Positions 1-5,734 of a DNA stretch of 8,351 nt are shown piece after piece. The stretch comes from an uncultured Prevotellaceae bacterium (GTDB lineage: Bacteria > Bacteroidota > Bacteroidia > Bacteroidales > Bacteroidaceae): positions 1 through 8,351 of the forward strand of contig CATXZX010000054.1 of NCBI GenBank assembly GCA_958404085.1, written 5' to 3'. A model generated the notes under the pieces. The model worked only from the letters and a program-made list of their open reading frames with translations. It ran no database searches and had not been told where the DNA came from. A program made the position numbers and the translations under genes. Positions within the stretch are counted from its first letter, which is position 1. Every line of letters starts with the position of its first letter.

Positions 1-807
1 CAGAATGTCGCCCAGCAGTTTGTTTTCGAAGAAGGTGACGGGCAGTTTCATCAGTTTGATGAGGTAGTCGGATATAAGCGCCACATTGACGCGGGCCGTG
101 ATGTGCATCAGTATCCAGTCGCGCAATACGTTGAACACCATAACGCTTACCAGAATGCTCACGTTGCCTATCAATACCATGTTGATGAAGTCCACGTCAG
201 ACGTTTGGATGCCTACGTCGATGACAGCTTTCGATATGAAGGGGAGCAGCGCTTGCAGCAGCGTTACCAGCATCATTATCAGGAATACAACCAGAAAGTT
301 TTTTCTATAAGGATAGAAGTAATTCAGGATGCTGAGGAAACTGTTCCGCTTCAACTCTTTTTCCGCTTTCGAATCGCGGAAACCGGCGGTGGGCTCCAGG
401 GCCAGCAACACGCCGTGGCCTTCTCCCTTCAGGTACCATCCGCGGCGGAATTCCTCGTGTGTGTAGCGGATGCGTCCTTTGGTGGGGTCGGCCACGTAGA
501 TGTGTCGTTTGTCGGCATGGTATACTACCACAAAATGGTTTTCGTTCCAGAATACGATGGCCGGAAAGGGAACGCGGGTCACTACGTCGTCTATGCGGCA
601 CTTCAGGGCCAGTGCGTGCAGTCCGATGCTTTCGGCTCCCGTACTCAGACCCAGTAAGGAAATTCCTTGGTTGGTCAATCCGCATTTGTCGCGCAGGTAT
701 TGCAGCGAATAGTATTTGCCGAAATATTTGGCCACCATTTTCAGGCAGGCCGGTCCGCAATCGTGTGAATCCAGCTGGTATTCGATAGGGAATTTTTTGA
801 AAATCAT
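1..807 (-). CDS. C39 peptidase-containing ABC exporter (bacteriocin/peptide type), 3' part missing
   Basis: This is the N-terminal 269 codons of an inner-membrane ABC exporter that trims double-glycine leaders and exports the cargo; the gene continues past position 1. Residues 1-135 form a peptidase C39 domain. Gln11, Cys17 (in HDCGPACL), His91 (in NENHFVVVY) and Asp107 (in VADPTKG) match the oxyanion Gln and the Cys-His-Asp triad of the ComA/PCAT family, so the protease looks intact. The transmembrane domain begins near residue 170 with a hydrophobic run (FLVVFLIMMLVTLLQALLPF), and a second hydrophobic stretch lies at about 207-228. The ATP-binding domain would lie outside the window. The start ATG is the first in frame and places Cys17 at the usual distance from the N-terminus. 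It lies 72 bases after the adaptor stop, so the two are probably co-transcribed. The family call is firm; the exact cargo is inferred from the neighbouring double-glycine gene. Confidence 0.95.
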   Translation of the reverse strand, partial: MIFKKFPIEYQLDSHDCGPACLKMVAKYFGKYYSLQYLRDKCGLTNQGISLLGLSTGAESIGLHALALKCRIDDVVTRVPFPAIVFWNENHFVVVYHADKRHIYVADPTKGRIRYTHEEFRRGWYLKGEGHGVLLALEPTAGFRDSKAEKELKRNSFLSILNYFYPYRKNFLVVFLIMMLVTLLQALLPFISKAVIDVGIQTSDVDFINMVLIGNVSILVSVMVFNVLRDWILMHITARVNVALISDYLIKLMKLPVTFFENKLLGDIL

Positions 808-879
808 GTTGTGTGCATTTGTCTGTCGGAACCTCTCTGCTGTGTAAGGCTCGTTCCGACATTTTTTTTGTTTGACTGA

Positions 880-2166
880 TTAGCGTTCACCCCGGGCCTT
901 CAGGTTGTCGAAGAGCCGTTGGATGAGCCGTTTGGGATTGGTGACGATTTCGGCTGAACCCTTGGTCTCGAAATTGAGCGTCAGGTTGCGGCCGAAGTTG
1001 GTCCACATGCCGTCCGGAAAACCGACCGTGACCCGGTATCCCTCAGCGGTTCCGGATGTGGTTTCTATTTTGTTCGTGAGGTACGAGATGGCTTGCACAC
1101 GGCCTTTCAGTTGTCCGAATTCGTCGTATGGGTAATCGGCCAGTTTTACATTGACCGTTTGTCCGGGTTCCACTTTTCCCGCTCCCAGGGTGGTAATCAG
1201 CAGTTCGCCTACCCAGCGGTTCTTGGCCGGTATCACGGTAAACAGTTCCGTTCCGCCTTGTATGTGGCTGTTGTCGCGCCAGAATCCCAGGTATTCCAGC
1301 CTGCCGTCCAGGGGAGCGGTAAGCAGGTAACGCTCCTTCCACAGGCGCAAGGCATTGAGCAGGGCATTCCGCTGAGTGGCACATTCTACATACGCTTTTT
1401 CCAACGTTTCCGATTCTTCCAGACGCATCCGGTCCAGTTCCAGCCGGCTTTTGCTGATGTCCGATTGCTTGACGAACCGGTTGCTTTGTGCGCTGACCAG
1501 GTTTTCGTGCTGGTTCAGGTAGGCATCGTGTTGCTGCCGGTAAGCAGTCTGGCTGATACCGTCTATTTGCAGCAGGATGCTGTCTTTGTGCAGGCGTTCG
1601 GCGGCGTGATCGGCCAATTGGCGCCGGATGTGTACCTCGCGTTCCAGGTTGCTGCACACTAAGCTGTCGGCCTCGATTTGCCGGCGCAACGAGGCACACA
1701 TATTGGCATATAAATCGGATGTGCGAAGGCGCTGGTATTGTCTGTATGCCAGGATGTATGCGTTGTACACATTGCTGAGTTCACCCAACAGGGGGCGCTC
1801 CTCGGGCAGAACGGCATCCGAACGGTCCAATAGCGTATCCAGTTTCTGAACCGTGGCGTAGTCGGCCCCGTTCTCGATGTAGCCCACCACTGTACCCCGG
1901 CGGACTTGTTCGCCGTTGGCACCTAACAGTTTGATGCGGCCTGTGGCGCCGGCCACTAACCTGACGGGGGCTTTCTCGGCTGTTATGGAGATTTGTCCCA
2001 TGACCACGTCGGGATATTTTATCAGAAAACCGAGCAGTATCACCACACCCATCAGGCATCCTGTGATAAGGGCGGTCCACATGGCCCACCGCGTAGGCAT
2101 GCGTTCGATGATGTCTTGTATTTCTTCAGACTTTTCGGTCGGATTCTGACACATTTCGTTATCCAT
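880..2166 (-). CDS. HlyD-family periplasmic adaptor (membrane fusion protein)
   Basis: This 428-residue protein links the inner-membrane ABC exporter to the outer-membrane channel in a type I secretion system. A short cytosolic tail is followed by one membrane segment (about residues 29-49, LITGCLMGVVILLGFLIK). A first half-lipoyl motif lies at about 70-100 (VAGATGRIKLLGANGEQVRR). Long charged helices typical of the adaptor hairpin fill about 105-275. The second half-lipoyl motif, TAPLDGRLEYLGFW, begins near residue 283. A beta-barrel region follows, including VEPGQTVNVKLADYPYDEFG (about 332-351). This order and length are normal for adaptors of bacteriocin exporters. I chose the ATG at 2166 (MDNEMCQNPTEK). 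An in-frame ATG at 2223 would add 19 residues that do not look like an adaptor N-terminus and would lie inside the AT-rich leader. It is the first gene of the minus-strand operon, ahead of the C39 exporter. Confidence 0.93.
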   Translation of the reverse strand: MDNEMCQNPTEKSEEIQDIIERMPTRWAMWTALITGCLMGVVILLGFLIKYPDVVMGQISITAEKAPVRLVAGATGRIKLLGANGEQVRRGTVVGYIENGADYATVQKLDTLLDRSDAVLPEERPLLGELSNVYNAYILAYRQYQRLRTSDLYANMCASLRRQIEADSLVCSNLEREVHIRRQLADHAAERLHKDSILLQIDGISQTAYRQQHDAYLNQHENLVSAQSNRFVKQSDISKSRLELDRMRLEESETLEKAYVECATQRNALLNALRLWKERYLLTAPLDGRLEYLGFWRDNSHIQGGTELFTVIPAKNRWVGELLITTLGAGKVEPGQTVNVKLADYPYDEFGQLKGRVQAISYLTNKIETTSGTAEGYRVTVGFPDGMWTNFGRNLTLNFETKGSAEIVTNPKRLIQRLFDNLKARGER

Positions 2167-2258
2167 GACAAAAAATATAGGATTTGTAAAATCAGGGCGC
2201 AAGATAGTAAAAAAATAAGACATATAAGATATTTTTTGACGAATTTATAGAGAAAGGC

Positions 2259-2330
2259 GGGCCTTGTGTTCCGAATTCCGGGCCTTGTATTTCGAAATTC
2301 CGGCCTTTAGTTTTTATACGGAAAGGCCCG
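2259..2330. repeat. Phased GGCCTT repeat cluster, 21-bp period
   Basis: GGCCTT starts at 2260, 2281 and 2302, exactly 21 bp apart. The inverted form AAGGCC starts at 2323, again 21 bp on. The first two units share extended similarity: after GGCCTTGT come TTCCGAATTCC in one and a near-identical TTTCGAAATTCC in the other. The second contains the 10-bp palindrome ATTTCGAAAT at 2289-2298. The third and fourth elements can pair as a 7-bp stem (GGCCTTT with AAAGGCC) with a 14-base loop. The 21-bp spacing equals two turns of B-DNA, which suits a cooperative regulator binding one face, but the function is an inference. Confidence 0.6.
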
Positions 2331-2436
2331 ATGCTTATTGTGTAACCTGTTGATGGGTCTTATTGTAGTTTCGCGACCTTTTCGGACCTGTTTGCTGAAC
2401 TATGCTTTCTGCTGTGGCGGCCGAAAATAGGGTTGT

Positions 2437-2464
2437 AAATGGTTCCCAAATGGTGGCCAATGGC
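2437..2464. repeat. Short phased AAATGGT-type direct repeats
   Basis: AAATGGT occurs at 2437-2443 and 2448-2454, followed by the related CAATGGC at 2458-2464, so the ATGG cores are 11 and 10 bp apart. They lie about 60-85 bases upstream of the promoter for the TolC gene. They could be an activator or repressor site, or chance in a short region. Confidence 0.25.
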
Positions 2465-2522
2465 AGAAAGACCGTGAAAAGCAAGACTTTTGAAAAGATG
2501 TTTTATTTTTATGCGGAATATT

Positions 2523-2554
2523 CTTGGTCGTATAGTTATTATTTCTTAAATTTG
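2523..2554 (+). promoter_or_regulatory. Bacteroides-type promoter for the TolC/cargo operon
   Basis: TAAATTTG at 2547-2554 is a perfect match to the Bacteroides -7 consensus TAnnTTTG. CTTG at 2523-2526 matches three of four bases of the -33 TTTG box, with a 20-base spacer. Transcription would start near 2561, leaving roughly 23 bases before the chosen ATG at 2584. No comparable promoter was found in the gaps further right, so this one may serve all plus-strand genes in the window. Confidence 0.72.
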
Positions 2555-2583
2555 CGAATAGGTTAAACTTCGTGAATACGACT

Positions 2584-4053
2584 ATGCTGAAAAAAGTAAG
2601 GAGGTTCTTATATTTAATCCTGTTATGGAACGGCTTGTTTCCGCTCCGGTCGTATTCGTGGAATGTGGTTACGCTGAATGAAGCAATCAATGTCTGGGCG
2701 TTGCACAGCAACGAGGCGCGGGCCGCGGCGCTGCGCTACCGCAATGAGCTGCTCAGCTATGCCAATTACCGGAAGGGCCTTTTGCCGTCACTGTCGTTCC
2801 AGGTGTCCCCCGTCAGTCTGAATCATTCGTTGCGCCAGCTTCAGGACGCCTTGGGCGGCGATTACCGCTATATAGACGACTATGCCAACAGCAGCAGCGC
2901 GGGTTTCACCCTGCAACAGTCGGTAGGCTGGACAGGCGGTACGCTTACGGCCGGCAGCAACGTGATGTTTCTGCGCGAGTTCTCACGCAACCGGAACAGT
3001 TTCAGCACAAACGTCTTCACCTTGGGCTATTCCCAGCCGTTTTGGGGCGGACACCGTCGGTTCAGGCTGAACGATGCTGCACAGCACATGGCCAACCGGC
3101 TCTCGGTGCGCAACTACTGTACCGAAGTATCGGCCGCGCAGCGTCAGGCGCTGGCCCTCTATTTAGATGCCTTCCTCTATAAATTGGAACACGACCTGGC
3201 CCGCCGTTCGCTGGCTATCGAAGACACACTGCTGCGTGTGGCGGCGGTGAAACGGCGCGAGGGCTATCTCACGGCTTACGACTACAACCAGGTGGAGCTG
3301 CAACTGCTCCATACGCGGTTTGCCTGCGAGGAGGCCGGACGCGACTACCGTACGGCATGTAGGCGTTTGGCCGACTACTTGGGGATGGCCGACAGCGTAG
3401 CCGTGGCCGAGCCGTCCGATACGCTGCCCCGCGTGGTGGATGCCTCCTTGTTCCTGCAACAGGTGCGGCGCAACAACCCGACGGCCCTTACGCAGGAGTT
3501 GCAACTGCTTCAGGCCGATGCCGCTTGGTACGAAGCCGATTTGGCGACACGCTTCAACGGTACGGTTTCGCTCCATTACGGCCTGAACCAGTACGCCGAA
3601 CACCTGGCCGATGCCTACCGCCGTCCCATCAACAGCCAGTCGGTCTCGGTATCGTTGCAGATACCCGTTTTCCAGTGGGGCATCAACCGTAACAAGCGCC
3701 GCATGGCCGAGAATAAACGGCAAGAAACGCAATTGGAGGTGGAGACGGCCCGCCGTACGTTCGAGAGTTCGTTGTACGAACAGGTGGACGGCTACAACAG
3801 TTCCGCCTCGATGACGGCCATAGCCCGGCGCAGCTACCTGTTGGCGTGCGACCAATATTCCCTCTTGGTGCGTAAGTTCGCTTTGGGCAGTGTGTCCGTG
3901 TACGAACTGACCTCGGCCCGCAAGGAGCAGCATTCCGCGCTGAAGCAGTATTACGAAAGCCTGCGCCGGCAATATGAAACATATTATGCCCTACGCCATT
4001 TGGCCCTGTACGATTTTGTCCGTCAGGAAGATTTGGCCGACAGGTATCTATAA
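2584..4053 (+). CDS. TolC-family outer-membrane channel protein
   Basis: This 489-residue protein is the outer-membrane exit duct of the type I secretion system; it would form a trimer docking on the HlyD-type adaptor. It has a signal peptide (MLKKVRRFLYLILLWNGLFP, cleavage near residue 25). Two outer-membrane efflux repeats follow, each with long amphipathic helices and a beta-strand pair. Typical TolC features include VTLNEAINVWALHSNEARAA near the mature N-terminus, YSQPFWGGHRR in the first beta region, and VSVSLQIPVFQWGINRNKRR in the second repeat. The length is normal for the family. I prefer the ATG at 2584. A GTG at 2572 in the same frame would add only MNTT and would leave about 11 bases of leader. 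The gene is GC-rich (35 of 60 G or C at 3001-3060). It stops 34 bases before the cargo gene and is transcribed away from its adaptor and exporter partners. Confidence 0.92.
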   Translation: MLKKVRRFLYLILLWNGLFPLRSYSWNVVTLNEAINVWALHSNEARAAALRYRNELLSYANYRKGLLPSLSFQVSPVSLNHSLRQLQDALGGDYRYIDDYANSSSAGFTLQQSVGWTGGTLTAGSNVMFLREFSRNRNSFSTNVFTLGYSQPFWGGHRRFRLNDAAQHMANRLSVRNYCTEVSAAQRQALALYLDAFLYKLEHDLARRSLAIEDTLLRVAAVKRREGYLTAYDYNQVELQLLHTRFACEEAGRDYRTACRRLADYLGMADSVAVAEPSDTLPRVVDASLFLQQVRRNNPTALTQELQLLQADAAWYEADLATRFNGTVSLHYGLNQYAEHLADAYRRPINSQSVSVSLQIPVFQWGINRNKRRMAENKRQETQLEVETARRTFESSLYEQVDGYNSSASMTAIARRSYLLACDQYSLLVRKFALGSVSVYELTSARKEQHSALKQYYESLRRQYETYYALRHLALYDFVRQEDLADRYL

Positions 4054-4087
4054 ATCACATAATTATTAACTTTAAAAAACAATTAGT

Positions 4088-4177
4088 ATGCGTAAACTGA
4101 CGAAAAGTAGTCTGGAAGAATTGGCAAAAGAGATGCCGGTTTTGAGTGAAAAAGAACAGGATTTGTATGTTGGAGGT
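4088..4177 (+). other. Double-glycine leader segment of the cargo gene
   Basis: The first 30 codons encode a charged amphipathic leader ending YVGG, with ELAKEMPVLSEKEQDLYVGG as residues 11-30. Conserved hydrophobic positions (Leu12, Met16, Leu19 and Leu26) precede Gly29-Gly30. This is the form recognised by C39 peptidase exporters in Bacteroidetes, and an intact C39 domain is encoded about 3.3 kb away on the other strand. Cleavage would follow Gly30 and release a product starting DVFVMDQFGH. Confidence 0.88.
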
Positions 4178-4363
4178 GATGTGTTTGTGATGGACCAATT
4201 TGGTCATATAATCAATACCGTTTCTGATTCAACAAAACATGGCTTGATGATAGAAGGAACAGGTCCTGATAATAGCGGAGTTTATACTGATTTAGATTCT
4301 GGTGTAATGCCCGTGGAACGTTATAGAGATGAGAGCGGAAATAAGGTTCCAGATGGACTTTAA
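4088..4363 (+). CDS. Double-glycine leader secreted protein, ending at an in-frame TAA
   Basis: As written, this encodes a 91-residue preprotein: the 30-residue double-glycine leader and a 61-residue body. The body begins with a probable beta-hairpin (VFVMDQFGHIINTV) and continues with an acidic, glycine-rich stretch ending ESGNKVPDGL. It contains no cysteine, so it does not resemble a disulfide-bonded small bacteriocin. The frame continues open after the TAA for another 116 codons with JAB-like content, so this product is probably a truncated form of a 207-residue secreted protein. If translated as is, the C39 exporter could still process and export the 61-residue piece. It lies 34 bases after the TolC gene and is much more AT-rich than that gene. 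The leader call is strong. Whether the short form is functional is unknown. Confidence 0.8.
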   Translation: MRKLTKSSLEELAKEMPVLSEKEQDLYVGGDVFVMDQFGHIINTVSDSTKHGLMIEGTGPDNSGVYTDLDSGVMPVERYRDESGNKVPDGL

Positions 4364-4432
4364 TTTGAAGGTGATAATGTAAAATTGTCTTTGTTTGAAT
4401 TTTTAGCCGATAATACAAAAGTAGAATGGGGA

Positions 4433-4714
4433 ATGAGTTACAATAAAGGTGAAGATGGTGGATATTTAGATACTATGCATCAAGAAAGTTCATCAACCCA
4501 TCATGGAAGCCGTGATAAATATGATTCTTTTGTTCATAATCATGCTGGCGGAACATGGGCTAGTCCAGATGATCTTACTACTTTTGATCAATATAATACG
4601 CCAAACAAAAATGGGAACAAATATGACAATTTTTCGATTTACAACGAACAAACACATGAGTATGAAGAGTATATGAAGTTAGGCGATAAATGGGTACGTG
4701 ATTACCCATCTTAA
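4433..4714 (+). CDS. Leaderless JAB/JAMM-like domain fragment downstream of the TAA
   Basis: If the stop at 4361 is real, the rest of the gene could only be made by re-initiation. The first in-frame ATG is at 4433 (93 residues, starting MSYNKGEDGGYL); a TTG at 4385 would give 109 residues. The HNH...S..D cluster lies in this part, but the ATG form lacks the candidate JAMM glutamate in VEWGM. It has no double-glycine leader or Sec signal, so it would stay in the cytoplasm. I regard it as the 3' part of the interrupted cargo gene rather than a separate gene. About one third of its bases are G or C (19 of 60 at 4561-4620), and its stop lies 11 bases before the next gene. Confidence 0.35.
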   Translation: MSYNKGEDGGYLDTMHQESSSTHHGSRDKYDSFVHNHAGGTWASPDDLTTFDQYNTPNKNGNKYDNFSIYNEQTHEYEEYMKLGDKWVRDYPS

Positions 4715-4725
4715 AGAATATAATT

Positions 4726-5592
4726 ATGTATATAAAGAATTTTCTATTTATTTCTATTTTGGCTGTGTGTGGACAAGCATTGCCCTCCATGGCACAAAGT
4801 GATTGGGTTTCCGTACAAGAGATGCGTCAGGCTTTTTTCGACAATTACGAAAAGAAGCAATCGGAATCCATTGCAATAGACAAACGGTACATGGCACTCG
4901 ACGGAGATAAACGCAATGTGTATATTGTGGGGTGTCTGGACAAGGACAATACCCTGTCGGTACCCGATATTGTAGAGTCCATCCGCAAACAAGAATACAC
5001 GGGCCATCTGGATGAATTGCAGGAACCGCTAAAATATATGGGCAACGAGGTGTCGGGCGTGCGCCGTGTGGTGTGGAGGCTGTCCGGTAAGGAGGCAATG
5101 AGTAAGACCCAAACGGTCAAGAAGCCGAAAAGCCTTAGCTATGAATGCGGAAAGCATTATTCCATTCCCTATATCAATGACAAAGGAGAGAGTATAGATG
5201 TGGCTTACACCGGCGAAAGACCTCGCCCCAGCTGGACGCAGGAGGTTCGTTCCGAAATGATGGGCCTTGCCGACTTGGTCAATCAGGCGTGGAGCAAAGA
5301 GAAACACGATTTCAAGACTGGCTTTGCGTATGGTTGTATAGCGTTGCTGTATGTCTCGCCGGAAGGGAAACTGGATGTGGATATCTTGTTGCCTAAATCG
5401 CCGGATTCGAATACAGAGAAGGTTTATAACCTTTTCCGTAAGGTGGTTCGCAGCCTGCCTCAGTGGACGATAAGTTATCTTTGGCGTATCGATGGCAAAA
5501 TATTTCCCGGCCGTTATCTGAAATGTACGCTGATGCCTCACGGAACATGGCGCTTTACGGACTATCTTTTCTGGAATAATAGTTCCAAATAA
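4726..5592 (+). CDS. Exported protein with TonB C-terminal-like module, paralogue 1
   Basis: This 288-residue exported protein has a Sec signal peptide (MYIKNFLFISILAVCGQALP, cleavage near SMA/QS). The Cys at 15 lacks a proper lipobox, so the protein is probably soluble in the periplasm. The mature protein opens with WVSVQEMRQAFFDNY (27-41), a block shared with the gene at 6466, then YIVGCLDKD (66-74) and LKYMGNEVSGVRRVVWR (102-118). Residues about 203-270 resemble the TonB C-terminal fold: a strand and turn (ALLYVSPEGKLDVDILLP), a helix (EKVYNLFRKVVRSLPQW), then strands around DGKIFPGRYLKCTL. Nothing else in it suggests a TonB energiser. It starts 11 bases after the cargo stop, the usual place for an immunity or partner gene. 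I do not recognise a named family, and the function is open. Confidence 0.85.
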   Translation: MYIKNFLFISILAVCGQALPSMAQSDWVSVQEMRQAFFDNYEKKQSESIAIDKRYMALDGDKRNVYIVGCLDKDNTLSVPDIVESIRKQEYTGHLDELQEPLKYMGNEVSGVRRVVWRLSGKEAMSKTQTVKKPKSLSYECGKHYSIPYINDKGESIDVAYTGERPRPSWTQEVRSEMMGLADLVNQAWSKEKHDFKTGFAYGCIALLYVSPEGKLDVDILLPKSPDSNTEKVYNLFRKVVRSLPQWTISYLWRIDGKIFPGRYLKCTLMPHGTWRFTDYLFWNNSSK

Positions 5593-5631
5593 AAGGATAT
5601 GGTGGACAATCGGTAATTGAAGCGGATTACG

Positions 5632-5700
5632 ATGTTGAAAGGACTTGTTTTTTTTCTGCTGCTTATTGCCGGTTGCGCCCCATCTGCAGGTTCTCATTGA
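5632..5700 (+). CDS. Possible 22-residue lipoprotein
   Basis: A short ATG frame encodes MLKGLVFFLLLIAGCAPSAG plus Ser-His and a stop. It has a lysine, a hydrophobic core and a textbook lipobox (LIAGC), so mature material would be a lipid-anchored peptide of eight residues. It lies in the 142-base gap between two exported-protein genes and contains a run of eight T. It may be a real micro-lipoprotein, as in bacteriocin-release or entericidin-type peptides, or the stub of a decayed lipoprotein gene. Its very small size keeps confidence low. Confidence 0.35.
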   Translation: MLKGLVFFLLLIAGCAPSAGSH

Positions 5701-5734
5701 CTGATGAATTGAAAATTCTAAAAGAAATACAGTT

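Larger units (their letters stand above)
2167..2583. promoter_or_regulatory. Divergent intergenic regulatory region between adaptor and TolC genes
   Basis: This is a 417-base non-coding stretch between the two divergent halves of the transporter. Reading left to right, it holds an AT-rich leader for the adaptor gene (about 2167-2250), a set of GGCCTT elements on a 21-bp spacing (2260-2328), three ATGG-containing elements about 11 bp apart (2437-2464), and a clear rightward Bacteroides promoter (2523-2554). No RNA gene or convincing ORF was seen. A good TAnnTTTG box for the leftward operon was not found, so its promoter remains unassigned. Confidence 0.7.
4088..4714 (+). pseudogene. Interrupted gene: double-glycine leader joined to a JAB/JAMM-like domain
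   Basis: Reading codons from 4088 without a frame change gives 208 codon positions before the TAA at 4712-4714, with one internal TAA as codon 92 (4361-4363). The part after the stop has the look of a JAB-superfamily domain like those at the C-termini of Bacteroidetes polymorphic toxins. Glu113 lies in TKVEWGMSY, followed by His150-Asn-His152, Ser159 and Asp162 in FVHNHAGGTWASPDDL. That resembles the zinc-binding JAMM signature E...HxHx7SxxD, although here the gap is six residues rather than seven. KYDNFSIYNEQTHEYEEY near the end would supply later strands. The likely intact role is an exported JAB-type peptidase or toxin. The unbroken frame across the stop argues for a single nonsense change or a base-call error rather than two independent genes. 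The JAB call rests on motif recognition only. Confidence 0.7.

Noticed and set aside
305..862. Minus-strand open frame overlapping the exporter N-terminus
   Set aside because: It lies in another frame of the same strand as the C39 domain and lacks any recognisable domain, whereas the C39 frame has all catalytic residues.
2190..2225. Possible leftward promoter for the adaptor operon (TATCTTGC and nearby AT-rich runs on the minus strand)
   Set aside because: Only six of eight bases fit TAnnTTTG, and no TTTG-like box lies 19-21 bases upstream. A better single match (TAAATTCG) also lacks an upstream box.
3163..3972. Long minus-strand open frame of 269 codons opposite the TolC gene
   Set aside because: It is antisense to an unmistakable TolC-family protein; its composition reflects the GC-rich codon use of the real gene.
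4067..4074. TAACTTTA just before the cargo gene as a separate promoter
   Set aside because: Seven of eight bases fit, but no -33 box lies at the right distance, and the start would fall only a few bases before the ATG.
5029..5697. Minus-strand open frame of 222 codons opposite paralogue 1
   Set aside because: Antisense shadow of a gene with a clear signal peptide and family motifs; no independent support.
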